Source: an uncultured Clostridium sp.
GTDB lineage: Bacteria; Bacillota; Clostridia; TANB77; CAG-508
Length of the DNA: 64,000 nucleotides
NCBI GenBank assembly: GCA_900553945.1
Contig: USFR01000004.1
Span: forward strand, 62,001-126,000
Reading direction: 5' to 3'
Positions 7,562 to 17,256 of this stretch are shown piece after piece. The notes under the pieces were generated by a model that was given only the letters and a program-made list of their open reading frames with translations, ran no database searches and was not told where the DNA came from. The translations under genes and the position numbers were made by a program. The stretch's first letter is position 1. Every line of letters begins with the position of its first letter.

Positions 7562-9970
7562 ATGAGAAAAGTAAATGAATTAAGTTATAAAGATTTAAAA
7601 GATGTATGCAATCCTAATATGTTTAAGTTTGATAAGATTAAGGAAGTTGCTGATACAACTAACTTAGTTTATGGTCAAGATAGAGGAATTAGAGCGCTAG
7701 AGTTTGGTGTTAATGTTGATTTGAAGGGATATAATTTATATCTTGAAGGTCCAACAGGTGTTGGAAAAACAATGTATACTAAAAAGTTTTTGCAAACGAG
7801 AGCTGCAAAAGAAAAGGTACCAAATGACTGGTGCTATATTTATAATTTTAATGATCCAAATGAGCCTATAGCAGTTTCTTTGCCAGCTGGTCAAGGAAAA
7901 GTGTTCAAAGAAACAATGGATGCATTTATTAGAAATATTAGAAAAGATATAAAGAAAACTTTTAATAATGATGAGTTTGAAAAAGAGAAAAAGCTTATTA
8001 AACAAGAATTTGAAGAAAAGAAAGATTCTATTTTGGTTAAGTTAAATGACAAGACTTTGAAACATGGTTTTCAAGTTAAATCTGCTCAAAATGGAATTTA
8101 TATGATGCCTGTTTATGAGGGAAAAACTATTGAAGAAGAAGAGTATGAAAAATTACCTTTAGAGGTTAAAAGTGAATTTGAAGCAAAATCTCAAATTGTT
8201 CAAGAGATGATTTTTGATACTTTGTCTGAATTGAAAATTATAGAGAACAAAGCTGATAAAAAAATAGAAGAATGGAAAGCGAATATAGCATTACTTACAG
8301 TAAATATTCATGTTAATAATGTTAAGGCAAATTATAAGAGAAATAAAAAGATTAATAATTTCTTGGATAATGTTAAAAAAGATATTTTGAAGAATGTTAA
8401 TGCTTTTATGAATACAGAAAATGAGAACGATAATAAGCAACAACTTCCACCTCAAGTTAGAGCAATGCAAAATAATGAGCCTTGGTTAAATTATAGAGTA
8501 AATTTATTTGTGGATAATAGCAACTTAGAAGGTGCTCCAGTTATAATGGATTCAAATTATACTTTCCAAAATATTTTTGGAAAATTAGAATATGAGAATC
8601 AATATGGAATAATGAAAACTGATTTTACAATGTTAAAACCAGGTTTACTACAAAAAGCAAATGGTGGTTATATTATTTTCCAAGCAAGGGATTTATTATC
8701 AAATCCTCAATGTTATGAGAATTTGAAAAAAGTTTTACTTGTTAAGGAAGTTAGCAGTGAAAATAGTATGGAACAACGTTCTTCAATGATGCTTGTTTCT
8801 TTAAAGCCAGAGCCAATTCCTTTGGATTTAAAGGTTATAATGATTGGTAATTCTGAGATTTATCATACTTTATTATCGATGGATGATGATTTTAGAAAGC
8901 TATTTAAAATTAAAGTAGAGTTTGAAGAAGATGCTCCTAAAACTGAAGAGAATATAGCTAAACTTGTTAAGTTCGTTAGAAGTTATTGCGAACAAGAAGA
9001 TTTACTAGATGTTGATAAAGAAGCAATGGCAAGAATTGTTGAGTATGCATCAAAATTATCAGGCGATAAAGAAAAATTATCTACACAGTTTAGTGAGATA
9101 GGTCAGATAGTTGGTGAGGCTTCAACTTGGGCTAAACTTGATAAATCTAAAATAGTAACTCAAAAGTATGTTCAAAAAGCTTTTGATGAGAGAATTGAAA
9201 GAATTAAAAAGTATGATACAAAATATTCACAGATGATTAAAGAAGGTGCTTTGCTTATAAATACAGAAGGTTATAAAGTTGGTCAAATCAACGGTTTGAC
9301 GGTTATAACTATTGGTGATTATTCTTTTGGAAAGCCTTCTAAGATTACTGCAAATACTTATATTGGTAGACAAGGAATTGTAAATATTGAAAGAGAAGTT
9401 CAAATGTCAGGTTCAACACATTCAAAAGGTGTTATGATTTTGACTGGATATTTAGGTGAGCTTTTTGCACAGGATAAGGCTTTATCACTAAATGCTAGTA
9501 TTTGTTTTGAACAATTATATGGTGGTGTTGATGGTGATAGTGCATCTAGTACAGAAGCATATGCTATTCTTTCAAGTTTGTCTGAAATGCCTATAAATCA
9601 ATCAATTGCTGTTACAGGTTCTGTAAATCAAAAAGGCGAAATTCAACCAATTGGTGGTGTTAATGAAAAGATAGAAGGATTTTTCCAAATTTGCAAGATG
9701 AGAGGTTTAAGTGGCGAACATGGAGTTATTATTCCAATACAGAATGTTAGAAACTTGCATTTGAATGATGAAGTTGTAGATGCTGTTAAAAATGGATTGT
9801 TCCATATTTATGCTATTAGCACTATTGATGAAGGAATTGAGATTCTAACTGGTGTTCCAGCTGGTAAGAAAGATAAGTATGGTAAATTCCCAGCAGGTAC
9901 AATTAATTATTTGGCTAATGAGAAGTTGACTAAGTATGCGCAATATGTTGAAAAAAATAAGAATATGTAA
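7562..9970 (+). CDS. Lon-like ATP-dependent serine protease (AAA_32 family)
   Basis: An 802-aa AAA+ protease of the Lon-like type found in Clostridia and Thermotogae, distinct from classical LonA. The N-terminal AAA module has Walker A GPTGVGKT (about residues 62-69), followed by a long charged insertion with coiled-coil character (about 130-290), the YIIFQARDLL Walker-B-like block and DDDFRKLFKIKVEF. The C-terminal Lon protease domain carries the catalytic Ser in GVDGDSASSTEA and the catalytic Lys in GGVNEKIEGF, giving the Ser-Lys dyad. There is no transmembrane segment, unlike archaeal LonB. Likely role: cytoplasmic protein quality control or regulated proteolysis. It is a single-gene unit with its own promoter and terminator. 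Confidence 0.92.
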   Translation: MRKVNELSYKDLKDVCNPNMFKFDKIKEVADTTNLVYGQDRGIRALEFGVNVDLKGYNLYLEGPTGVGKTMYTKKFLQTRAAKEKVPNDWCYIYNFNDPNEPIAVSLPAGQGKVFKETMDAFIRNIRKDIKKTFNNDEFEKEKKLIKQEFEEKKDSILVKLNDKTLKHGFQVKSAQNGIYMMPVYEGKTIEEEEYEKLPLEVKSEFEAKSQIVQEMIFDTLSELKIIENKADKKIEEWKANIALLTVNIHVNNVKANYKRNKKINNFLDNVKKDILKNVNAFMNTENENDNKQQLPPQVRAMQNNEPWLNYRVNLFVDNSNLEGAPVIMDSNYTFQNIFGKLEYENQYGIMKTDFTMLKPGLLQKANGGYIIFQARDLLSNPQCYENLKKVLLVKEVSSENSMEQRSSMMLVSLKPEPIPLDLKVIMIGNSEIYHTLLSMDDDFRKLFKIKVEFEEDAPKTEENIAKLVKFVRSYCEQEDLLDVDKEAMARIVEYASKLSGDKEKLSTQFSEIGQIVGEASTWAKLDKSKIVTQKYVQKAFDERIERIKKYDTKYSQMIKEGALLINTEGYKVGQINGLTVITIGDYSFGKPSKITANTYIGRQGIVNIEREVQMSGSTHSKGVMILTGYLGELFAQDKALSLNASICFEQLYGGVDGDSASSTEAYAILSSLSEMPINQSIAVTGSVNQKGEIQPIGGVNEKIEGFFQICKMRGLSGEHGVIIPIQNVRNLHLNDEVVDAVKNGLFHIYAISTIDEGIEILTGVPAGKKDKYGKFPAGTINYLANEKLTKYAQYVEKNKNM

Positions 9971-9992
9971 ATGAAAATTTGTTGAAAAAAAG

Positions 9993-10026
9993 ACGTTGTT
10001 GCTATAAAATTGCAATGACGTTTTTT
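9993..10026 (+). terminator. Terminator of the Lon-like protease gene
   Basis: ACGTTGTTGC pairs with GCAATGACGT (two G-T wobbles), then TTTTTT; 23 nt past the stop codon. Confidence 0.75.
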
Positions 10027-10118
10027 GTGCTTTTTATTATAGAAAAAAGTTAATGAATATGATATAGTATTGTTGCATTTAAGATGAGCATAATTAATAT
10101 AATTTAGGAGGTATTATT

Positions 10119-10946
10119 TTGAAGATTGCTGAAATGGAATTTGAAAGATTAAAAGAGATTTCTAAAAATGTTCGTATGGACATAATTGAAGAAGTGTATT
10201 CTGCACAGTCAGGTCATCCAGGTGGGGCTTTATCATGTGCTGATATTTTAACTGTTTTATATTTTAATCAAATGAATATTAATCCTAATAGAAAAGATGA
10301 CGAAAATAGAGATAGATTTGTATTGTCAAAAGGACATGCTTCTCCAGCTTTATATGCGGTTTTAGCTGAGAGAGGATATTTTTCAAAAGATGAATTAAAG
10401 AATTTTAGAAAATATGGAGCTATGTTACAAGGACATCCTGATATGAAGCATATTCCAGGTGTTGATATGACAGCAGGTTCTTTAGGACAAGGATTATCTG
10501 TAGCAAATGGAATGGCTCTTGCTTCTAAAATGGATAGAAAAGGATTTAGGGTTTATTGTTTAGTTGGAGATGGTGAGATTGAAGAAGGACAAATTTGGGA
10601 AGCAGCAATGGCGTCAGCTCATTATAAATTGGATAATTTATGTTTGATTGTGGATAATAATAATTTGCAGATTGATGGAAAAGTTTCTGATGTAATGAGT
10701 GTATATCCTTTAAAAGAAAAGTTTGAAGCTTTTGGATTTGAAGTTTATGAAGTTGACGGACATAATATTGATGAACTTATAATGACTTTCCAAAAAGCTA
10801 GTACTATTAAAGGAAAGCCAACAGCAATAATTGCAAAAACTATAAAAGGTAAAGGAGTTTCTTTTATGGAAGATCAGGCTGGTTGGCATGGTAAGGCTCC
10901 AAATGAGGAAGAGTATAAAAAAGCAATAGAAGAATTGAGAAAATAG
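10119..10946 (+). CDS. Transketolase, N-terminal (thiamine-binding) subunit
   Basis: The N-terminal half of a split transketolase of the pentose phosphate pathway, binding thiamine diphosphate. The block SAQSGHPGGALSCADILTVL is the family start; the ThDP motif is GDGEIEEGQIWEAAMAS followed by LIVDNNNLQIDG. Length 275 aa matches split transketolases of anaerobes. The start is TTG at 10119, with AGGAGG 7 nt upstream; the first ATG, 15 nt later, has no suitable site. The C-terminal subunit gene starts 12 nt downstream, and both halves are needed for activity. Confidence 0.93.
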   Translation: MKIAEMEFERLKEISKNVRMDIIEEVYSAQSGHPGGALSCADILTVLYFNQMNINPNRKDDENRDRFVLSKGHASPALYAVLAERGYFSKDELKNFRKYGAMLQGHPDMKHIPGVDMTAGSLGQGLSVANGMALASKMDRKGFRVYCLVGDGEIEEGQIWEAAMASAHYKLDNLCLIVDNNNLQIDGKVSDVMSVYPLKEKFEAFGFEVYEVDGHNIDELIMTFQKASTIKGKPTAIIAKTIKGKGVSFMEDQAGWHGKAPNEEEYKKAIEELRK

Positions 10947-10958
10947 GAGGTTCTTAAT

Positions 10959-11897
10959 ATGAAAGAAGAAAAGAAAGCAACACGTCAAAGTTATGGGGAA
11001 GCTTTGCTGGAATTAGGAAAATCTAATAAAAATGTTGTTGTACTAGATGCTGATTTAGCTGGTGCAACTAAGAGTGGAATTTTTCAAAAAGAATTTCCTA
11101 ATAGATTTTTTGATATGGGAATTGCAGAACAAAATATGATGGCTACTGCAGCTGGAATGGCTACTTGTGGCAAAATTCCTTTTGCAAGTACTTTTGCTGT
11201 ATTTGCTACTGGAAGGGCATATGATCAAATAAGAAATAGCATATGTTATCCAAATTTAAATGTTAAGATTTGTGGAAGTCATGCAGGTGTAACGGTTGGC
11301 GAAGATGGAGCAACTCATCAAATGCTTGAAGATATTAATATAATGAAGTGTTTACCAAATATGAAAGTTATTTGTCCATCTGATGATGTTCAAACAAAAT
11401 GGGCTGTTAAAGAAATGGCTGAAATAAATGGACCTTGTTATATTAGGACATGTAGATTAGCTTCAAATATAATATATGATGAAAATCAAGAATTTGAATT
11501 AGGAAAAGCTATTCAATTCGGAGATGGAACTGATGCCACTGTTTTTGCAACAGGAATTTGTGTTTCAGAAGCATTAAAAGCAATGGAAATATTAAAAGAA
11601 AAAAACATAAATATTAGAGTAGTAGATATGTTTTCATTAAAGCCTATTGACAAGGATATTATAATAAAAAGTGCAAAGGAAACAAAAAATCTTATTTCTA
11701 TTGAAGATCATAGTGTAATTGGTGGATTAGGAAGCATTATTGCAGATGTGCTTTCTGAAGAATATCCAGCAAAATTAGTAAAAATGGGAATAAAAGATAG
11801 ATTTGGTGAATCTGGAAAAGCGATAGTATTAATGGAAAAATTTGAAATTGATAGTACAGCAATTGTAAAGAAAGTTGAAGAATTAATGGAGAAATAA
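10959..11897 (+). CDS. Transketolase, C-terminal (pyrimidine-binding) subunit
   Basis: Partner of the preceding gene. It contains the transketolase pyrimidine-binding domain (RFFDMGIAEQNMMATAAGMA, where the Glu contacts the thiamine pyrimidine; TFAVFATGRAYDQIRNS) and the C-terminal transketolase domain (ATVFATGICVSEALKAME onward, SIEDHSVIGGLGS). 312 aa, normal for split enzymes. AGGAGG precedes the ATG. The following HD gene starts immediately after the stop codon, so the three form one operon. Confidence 0.93.
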   Translation: MKEEKKATRQSYGEALLELGKSNKNVVVLDADLAGATKSGIFQKEFPNRFFDMGIAEQNMMATAAGMATCGKIPFASTFAVFATGRAYDQIRNSICYPNLNVKICGSHAGVTVGEDGATHQMLEDINIMKCLPNMKVICPSDDVQTKWAVKEMAEINGPCYIRTCRLASNIIYDENQEFELGKAIQFGDGTDATVFATGICVSEALKAMEILKEKNINIRVVDMFSLKPIDKDIIIKSAKETKNLISIEDHSVIGGLGSIIADVLSEEYPAKLVKMGIKDRFGESGKAIVLMEKFEIDSTAIVKKVEELMEK

Positions 11898-12674
11898 ATG
11901 AATTTGGAAAATGCAATAAATAAATTTAATGATTATGCACATCAATTTGAAGTTAAAGATAATAAAGTTAATATAAAAATAACTCATACAATGGGTGTAA
12001 TTAAGATTTCTGAATATATTGCTAGAAAATTGAATTTATCAAAAGAAGATGTTGAGCTAGCTGAATTGATTGGATTACTTCATGATATTGGTAGATTTCA
12101 GCAAGCTGTAAGATATGATAATTATGATGATTACGACACTTTGGATCATGCAGAATTAGGAGTAGAAATTTTATTTAAAGATGGATTTATTAGAGAATTT
12201 ATAGATTCTGATAAATATGATGATATAATAAAAAAAGCAATTAAAAATCACAATAAATATGAAATTGAAGATGGATTGACCGAAAGAGAATTGTTGTTTA
12301 CTAAAATAATTAGAGATGCTGATAAAACTGATAATTTTGATGTTAAACAGTATCAAGATTTTAAATCATTGTTTAAGTCAAGTGAACAGGAAGTTCAAAC
12401 TGAACAAATTACTGATGAAGTTTGGAATGAGTTTCTACATGGAAAAACAATAATATCTTCTCATAGAAAAACTAATATGGATAAATGGCTTTCATATATT
12501 GCATGGATATATGATTATAATTTTTTTCCAGGATTACAATATTTAAAAGAAAATGATTGCATAAATAAGGTTATAGATAGATTAGATTATAAAAATGAAG
12601 TAACAAAAGAAAGAATGGAATGTGCTAGAGAAAAGGCTAATAGATATATTAATGAAAAATTAGTTAATAACTAG
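11898..12674 (+). CDS. HD-domain phosphohydrolase
   Basis: A 258-aa metal-dependent phosphohydrolase. The HD signature is LIGLLHDIGRFQQ (about residues 52-64), with an upstream HTMGV histidine and downstream AIKNHNKYEI and KIIRDADKTDNF completing the metal-binding set. The substrate cannot be told; nucleotides or small phosphates are usual for such stand-alone HD proteins. The ATG abuts the transketolase stop codon (TAAATG), so translation is probably coupled. Confidence 0.8.
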   Translation: MNLENAINKFNDYAHQFEVKDNKVNIKITHTMGVIKISEYIARKLNLSKEDVELAELIGLLHDIGRFQQAVRYDNYDDYDTLDHAELGVEILFKDGFIREFIDSDKYDDIIKKAIKNHNKYEIEDGLTERELLFTKIIRDADKTDNFDVKQYQDFKSLFKSSEQEVQTEQITDEVWNEFLHGKTIISSHRKTNMDKWLSYIAWIYDYNFFPGLQYLKENDCINKVIDRLDYKNEVTKERMECAREKANRYINEKLVNN

Positions 12675-12691
12675 TTTTTGGGGGGATGTAC

Positions 12692-13561
12692 ATGGAAATA
12701 AAAGAAACAGTTGAGCAACTAAATAGATCAAATGCGTATATTGAAAGAAAGAAATATGCAGAGGCTGATAAGATTTTGGACAAGCTTTTAAAAGAAATAG
12801 AGCCTGTTGAAATTGATAATCATGGCAGAATTTTAGATTTTACCAATAGATTGGAATTCTTTTTGTATTGCCATATGGATAGGAAGATTAATATTTCATG
12901 GAGTAGAAATTTTTTATCTGATATTTATTTGCAAAAAGGTATAATATTATTTGAGAATAAAAGTTTCAAAGAGGCGATTAATTTCTTTGAAATGGCTTTA
13001 AAGTGGAATCCAGCAAGTATGCATATATATAATGAAATACTTGAAGCATGCATAGGAATGAGAGATTATACAAAATTTGATCATTATTTTCAAAAGGCTC
13101 TTAAATATGCGGTACGTCCATTTGATTTAGCAATGCTCTATAAAAAACTTGGCTATGTTTGGATTGAAAAAGGACAAGATGAAATTGCTTATAATCTTTT
13201 CCTATATAGTAAGTTATTTTTCCCAAGAAAAGAAGCTGACACTGAAATTGCTTTTTTGGAAAAAAGATTTGGTACTAAACTTAAGTATTACCCAGATTTG
13301 GGAACGATAGAGTATTTAAAAAGAAAAGATTTGCTATATAAAAGACCAGATTATATAATTCCTGCATATACTTCTTTAATAAAGGCTATGCAAGATATAA
13401 TGTTAAAAGAGGAATTTCAAACAAGAGAAAATTATTTGTTATTAATAGATTATTATCATGGATTATATTTTCATAATCCAGGTGGTTTAATTCATTCAGC
13501 GTTGCTTGCTGTGCAAAGAGAATATGAGTTAAAATTTCCAGTTACAAAGGAGGAAAAATAG
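12692..13561 (+). CDS. TPR-repeat protein
   Basis: Helical-repeat protein of about 289 aa. Segments such as SDIYLQKGIILFENKSFKEA followed by INFFEMALKWNP, and MLYKKLGYVWIEKGQDEIA, show TPR spacing (Gly8/Ala20-like positions). No catalytic motif; probably a protein-protein interaction scaffold. The ATG at 12692 is preferred over one at 12686, because the G-rich ribosome binding site ends at 12685. Its stop codon overlaps the GTG start of the next gene by one base. Confidence 0.65.
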   Translation: MEIKETVEQLNRSNAYIERKKYAEADKILDKLLKEIEPVEIDNHGRILDFTNRLEFFLYCHMDRKINISWSRNFLSDIYLQKGIILFENKSFKEAINFFEMALKWNPASMHIYNEILEACIGMRDYTKFDHYFQKALKYAVRPFDLAMLYKKLGYVWIEKGQDEIAYNLFLYSKLFFPRKEADTEIAFLEKRFGTKLKYYPDLGTIEYLKRKDLLYKRPDYIIPAYTSLIKAMQDIMLKEEFQTRENYLLLIDYYHGLYFHNPGGLIHSALLAVQREYELKFPVTKEEK

Positions 13562-13749
13562 TGGGATTTTTCGTTGAAAGAGAAGATAGTACTAATGGAA
13601 GAATTATAAAAACTGGAGACAATGTCAGAGTGGTTGAAACTGATGAAAGAGGTTTTGTAATAGCAATATTAGGCGATGAATATATGGTAAGTGTTAATGG
13701 CGATGTTAGAAATTATTTTGAAGATGAAATAGCATGGATTGATGCTTAA
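13561..13749 (+). CDS. Small beta-rich (SH3/KOW-like) protein, 62 aa
   Basis: Starts with GTG at 13561, sharing its first base with the last base of the preceding TAG; AAAGGAGG lies 6 nt upstream. The sequence NVRVVETDERGFVIAILGDEYMVSVNG has the alternating pattern of a small SH3-like barrel, as in KOW domains. Function unknown. The tight overlap with the TPR gene suggests the two work together. Confidence 0.6.
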   Translation: MGFFVEREDSTNGRIIKTGDNVRVVETDERGFVIAILGDEYMVSVNGDVRNYFEDEIAWIDA

Positions 13750-13774
13750 GATGTAGTAAAGGAAAAGGATTTGT

Positions 13775-15277
13775 ATGAATAGTAGAGACGGTATAATTGG
13801 TTTAGCAGTAGGGGATGCTATGGGTGTTCCAATTGAATTTATGTCAAGAGATAAACTTATGGATAATCCGGTAACACAGATGTTGGATAGAGGAAGTCAT
13901 AATCAGCCAAAAGGAACTTGGTCTGATGATACTTCTTTAACTCTTGCAACAATGGATTCAATAATTCACTGCTTTGGAATTTCTACAGAAGATATGGGAA
14001 ATAGATTTGTTAATTGGATGGAAAAGTCAGAGTATACTGCAACAGGCGAAAGGTTTGATATAGGAAGGACTACATTGATTGCTCTTGCTAAATTTGAAAA
14101 AGAAGGACATCCTTTTGAGAGCGGTTCTTCAGCAGAAGACAGTAATGGTAATGGTTCTTTAATGAGAATGCTTCCAATTGCATATTATTGTTATAGTGCA
14201 CATTTACAACCAAATGATATATTAGATGTTGTAAAAAAAGTATCATATATAACACATGCTCATGAAGTAAGCGTGCTAGGGTGTTATATTTATGTAATGT
14301 ATGCTATAAAATTGCTTGAGAAAAAGTCTAAGTTTGATGCATATAAAGAGGTTCAACAACTTAGCTATTCTAGATTTTCTAGGAGTTCTTTAGAATTATA
14401 TAATAGAATTTTAAAGAAGAATATTAGAGAAATGCCATTGGAATCTATTAGATCAACAGGTTATATTGTTGATACATTAGAAGCTACTTTATGGGTTTTT
14501 ATGAATACAGAAAGTTATAATCAAGCAGTTATTGGAGCAATTAATTTAGGTGATGATACAGACACGATAGGTGCTTGTACAGGTGGACTTGCTGGATTAT
14601 TCTATGGTTTGAAGTCAATTAATCCTGAGTGGAGAATTGATTTAAAAAGATATATTTATATTAGAAATATGTGTGATGAGTTTGATAAGGCCTTACGTTC
14701 GAGTAGTAAAAAGTTTGATAAACCTGAGCCTGTATATGGCAATGAAGAACATATTGTAAAAATTATTTTAGGTGATATTACAAAATTAAATGTCGATGCG
14801 TATGTTAATTCTGCTAATAATTCACTATTAGGTGGAGAAGGTGTGGATGGTGCAATACATAGAGCAGCTGGACCGGAGCTATTAAATAAATGTAAAGAGC
14901 TAAAAGGTTGTAAAACAGGTGAGGCTAAAATTACACATGGATATAATTCAAAAGCTGATTATATAATTCATACAGTTGCTCCAAAGTGGTATGATTCACC
15001 CAATATGGATAAAGAAAAAGTTTTAAGAGAATGCTATGAAAATTCGTTGAAATTGGCAGTTGATTTTGGATGCAAAAGGGTTGCTTTTCCTTGTTTAGGA
15101 ATGGGGGTATATGGTTGTCCTGTTGAGACTGGTGGAAAGATTGCAGTTGATTTTGCAATTGCTGAAGCAAGAAAGAAATTTTCTGAAATTGAGTCAATAT
15201 ATTTGATTTGTTATGAAATGTCTGCTTATGAATTTTATATGAAGTATTTTAAAGAAAAACTTGAAGAGAAAAAATAA
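13775..15277 (+). CDS. ADP-ribosylglycohydrolase fused to a macro domain
   Basis: A 500-aa protein with two ADP-ribose-processing domains. Residues 1 to about 310 are an ADP-ribosylglycohydrolase (DraG/ARH): GLAVGDAMGVPIEFMSRD, the metal-binding GTWSDDTSLTLA, and the C-terminal NLGDDTDTIGACTGGLAGLFYG. Residues from about 325 form a macro domain: IILGDITKLNVDAYVNSANN, LLGGEGVDGAIHRAAGP, CKTGEAKITHGY and FPCLGMGVYGCPVE. Either domain alone can remove ADP-ribose from targets; together they suggest dedicated reversal of ADP-ribosylation. No transferase gene is adjacent. Some bacteria pair such proteins with DarT or sirtuin-type writers, but that is not seen here. Followed by a strong terminator. 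Confidence 0.9.
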   Translation: MNSRDGIIGLAVGDAMGVPIEFMSRDKLMDNPVTQMLDRGSHNQPKGTWSDDTSLTLATMDSIIHCFGISTEDMGNRFVNWMEKSEYTATGERFDIGRTTLIALAKFEKEGHPFESGSSAEDSNGNGSLMRMLPIAYYCYSAHLQPNDILDVVKKVSYITHAHEVSVLGCYIYVMYAIKLLEKKSKFDAYKEVQQLSYSRFSRSSLELYNRILKKNIREMPLESIRSTGYIVDTLEATLWVFMNTESYNQAVIGAINLGDDTDTIGACTGGLAGLFYGLKSINPEWRIDLKRYIYIRNMCDEFDKALRSSSKKFDKPEPVYGNEEHIVKIILGDITKLNVDAYVNSANNSLLGGEGVDGAIHRAAGPELLNKCKELKGCKTGEAKITHGYNSKADYIIHTVAPKWYDSPNMDKEKVLRECYENSLKLAVDFGCKRVAFPCLGMGVYGCPVETGGKIAVDFAIAEARKKFSEIESIYLICYEMSAYEFYMKYFKEKLEEKK

Positions 15278-15283
15278 AGAATA

Positions 15284-15357
15284 ATATAGATAAAATTGTT
15301 GTATTTTAAGGTTAGTTTAACTTAACATGATATAATGATTTTATCTATATTTTTTTG
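15284..15357 (+). terminator. Terminator after the ADP-ribose hydrolase gene
   Basis: A 13-bp perfect stem, ATATAGATAAAAT (15284-15296) with ATTTTATCTATAT (15338-15350), then TTTTTT. The loop is long (41 nt) and contains a second weak hairpin. Confidence 0.65.
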
Positions 15358-15387
15358 TATATAAAATAACAATATATTTAATTCCAA

Positions 15388-15510
15388 AAAATATTATATT
15401 TAATTTTTTCGTTCCTTGCTAAAAGATTTTACTGCTGACTAAACTTTGTTTAGTCAGCTAGGTAAAAACTTTCAAACTGCGCGTCACTCAAAAATTAAAT
15501 ATAATATTTT
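15388..15510. repeat. Nested-hairpin intergenic element, copy 1
   Basis: The outer arms (15388-15408 and 15490-15510) are a 21-bp perfect inverted repeat. Inside are a CCTTGCT motif, an inner hairpin GCTGACTAAAC / GTTTAGTCAGC, and GCGCGTCACTCAAAAA on the 3' side. Two longer relatives at 22455-22662 and 58378-58572 share the CTTGCT and GCGCG...TCAAAAA landmarks but have entirely different arms. Copy 1 is the shortest and most diverged. Confidence 0.6.
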
Positions 15511-15621
15511 ACTTGTATATAATAATAGAATTTTTCAATTTTTTCTATTGCAAATATAGTCTATTATTGGTATTATTATGTAGTAAAGAAGCAAATTTAG
15601 TCAAATTATGAGGAGATAAAA

Positions 15622-16302
15622 ATGATTGAATTTAAAAATGTAAGTAAAGTTTATGATACTGGAACAGAAGCGGTTCATAATGCTAATTTTAAAATAGATA
15701 AAGGTGAATTCGTTTTCTTAGTTGGTTCATCTGGTTCAGGTAAATCAACATTAATAAAATTAATTTTGAAAGAAGAAGAACCTACAAAAGGTAATATAAT
15801 AATTAATGGAAAAGATACAACTTTTTTGAAACCTAAAAGAGTACCTTTTCTAAGAAGAAGTATGGGAGTTGTTTTCCAGGATTTCAGATTGTTACCTGAC
15901 AAAACAGTTTATGAAAATGTAGCATTTGCTATGTATATTGTAAAAGCTACACCAAGACATATAAAAAGACAGGTTCCTATGGTTTTATCTTTAGTTGGAC
16001 TTAGTGCTAAAGCTAAAATGTATCCTAATGAGTTATCTGGTGGTGAGCAACAAAGAGTTGCACTTGCAAGAGCTTTAGTTAATAATCCATCAATGATTAT
16101 TGCTGACGAGCCTACAGGAAACTTGGATCCAGATACAGCATGGGAAATTATGAATTTATTAAATGATATTAATTTAAGAGGAACTACAGTTGTTATGGCA
16201 ACACATGCTAAGAATATAGTTGATGAAATGAATAAAAGAGTTATTCATATTGATAAAGGAAATATAATCAGCGATAGAAAAGGCGGATATGAAGAAGTTT
16301 AA
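15622..16302 (+). CDS. ftsE: FtsE, cell-division ABC ATPase
   Basis: ATPase half of the FtsEX complex, which controls peptidoglycan hydrolases at the septum or cell wall. Walker A is GSSGSGKST (about residues 36-44), the Q-loop is VVFQDFRLL, the ABC signature is LSGGEQQRVA and Walker B is MIIADEPTGNLD. At 226 aa and with VPFLRRSMGVVFQDFRLLPD, the protein is typical FtsE. AGGAG precedes the ATG. ftsX follows after 26 nt and then two M23 proteins of EnvC type, so the whole wall-hydrolase module is co-located. Confidence 0.95.
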   Translation: MIEFKNVSKVYDTGTEAVHNANFKIDKGEFVFLVGSSGSGKSTLIKLILKEEEPTKGNIIINGKDTTFLKPKRVPFLRRSMGVVFQDFRLLPDKTVYENVAFAMYIVKATPRHIKRQVPMVLSLVGLSAKAKMYPNELSGGEQQRVALARALVNNPSMIIADEPTGNLDPDTAWEIMNLLNDINLRGTTVVMATHAKNIVDEMNKRVIHIDKGNIISDRKGGYEEV

Positions 16303-16328
16303 AATAAAAAGATAAAAGGTGATTAAAA

Positions 16329-17249
16329 GTGAGATATAATATTTTAACCTATCACATTGGTGAAGGAATTAGAAATTTATTTAAAAATAAAAAATCAACG
16401 ATTGCTTCTTTGTGTATTATGATGGCAACAATGCTTATGTTTGGTATATTTTTTATAATAGGTGAAAACATTAATCATATAATGGAGACAATAGAAGAAG
16501 ATCAAGGAATGCAAGTTTTCATAATTGATGAAGCAAGCAGCAAGGAAGTTCAAGAAGTTAGAGATATGATTAGTAGTATTGATGGAGTTGCTTCTGCAAC
16601 AATATATACTAAACAAGATGCACTTGATGAAATGAAAGTTAGATTAAAAAATAATCAAGATGTTCTTGCAGGATATGATGAAGATAATAATATTTTCCCA
16701 GATTCAGTTATTGTAAAATTAACAGATTTACAAAAGAGTGCTGAAGTTCAAGAAAAAATAAGAAACATTGAAATTGACGGAAAAAAATATGTTGATCCAG
16801 ATATAAGAAGCAGTGATAAAACAATAAATGCTTTAATTAATATAGCAAACGGTATAAAAATTATTACTGGCGTATTACTTGTTTTATTAATTGCAATTTC
16901 AATATTTATTATTTCAAATACAATAAAACTAACAGTGCATGCAAGAAGAAAAGAAATTTCAATTATGAAATATGTTGGTGCAACTAATTCATTTATTCGT
17001 TGGCCATTTATAGTTGAAGGTATTATTATAGGAATAATATCTGCATTACTTACAATTTTAATTATATATGGTGGTTACACAGTTGTTGTTACTAAGATTT
17101 TAAATGTATTTAATAGTATAAATGTTACTGTGTCACTACTTACATTTGCAGACATGTATAAAATAATTTTAGTTGTATATATGGTTTTAGGAATTGGAAT
17201 TGGTGCATTAGGAAGTAGTATTTCTATGAGGAAATATTTGGAGGTTTAG
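16329..17249 (+). CDS. ftsX: FtsX, cell-division ABC permease-like protein
   Basis: Membrane partner of FtsE that transmits ATPase-driven change to extracellular hydrolase activators. Four transmembrane segments: about residues 22-45, then after a roughly 120-residue extracellular domain (TIEEDQGMQVFIIDE onward) three more at about 170-195, 225-250 and 270-295. The cytoplasmic block KLTVHARRKEISIMKYVGAT is the FtsX hallmark. Starts with GTG at 16329 behind AAAGGTG. The next gene begins 7 nt after its stop codon. Confidence 0.95.
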   Translation: MRYNILTYHIGEGIRNLFKNKKSTIASLCIMMATMLMFGIFFIIGENINHIMETIEEDQGMQVFIIDEASSKEVQEVRDMISSIDGVASATIYTKQDALDEMKVRLKNNQDVLAGYDEDNNIFPDSVIVKLTDLQKSAEVQEKIRNIEIDGKKYVDPDIRSSDKTINALINIANGIKIITGVLLVLLIAISIFIISNTIKLTVHARRKEISIMKYVGATNSFIRWPFIVEGIIIGIISALLTILIIYGGYTVVVTKILNVFNSINVTVSLLTFADMYKIILVVYMVLGIGIGALGSSISMRKYLEV

Positions 17250-17256
17250 AGTTTAA

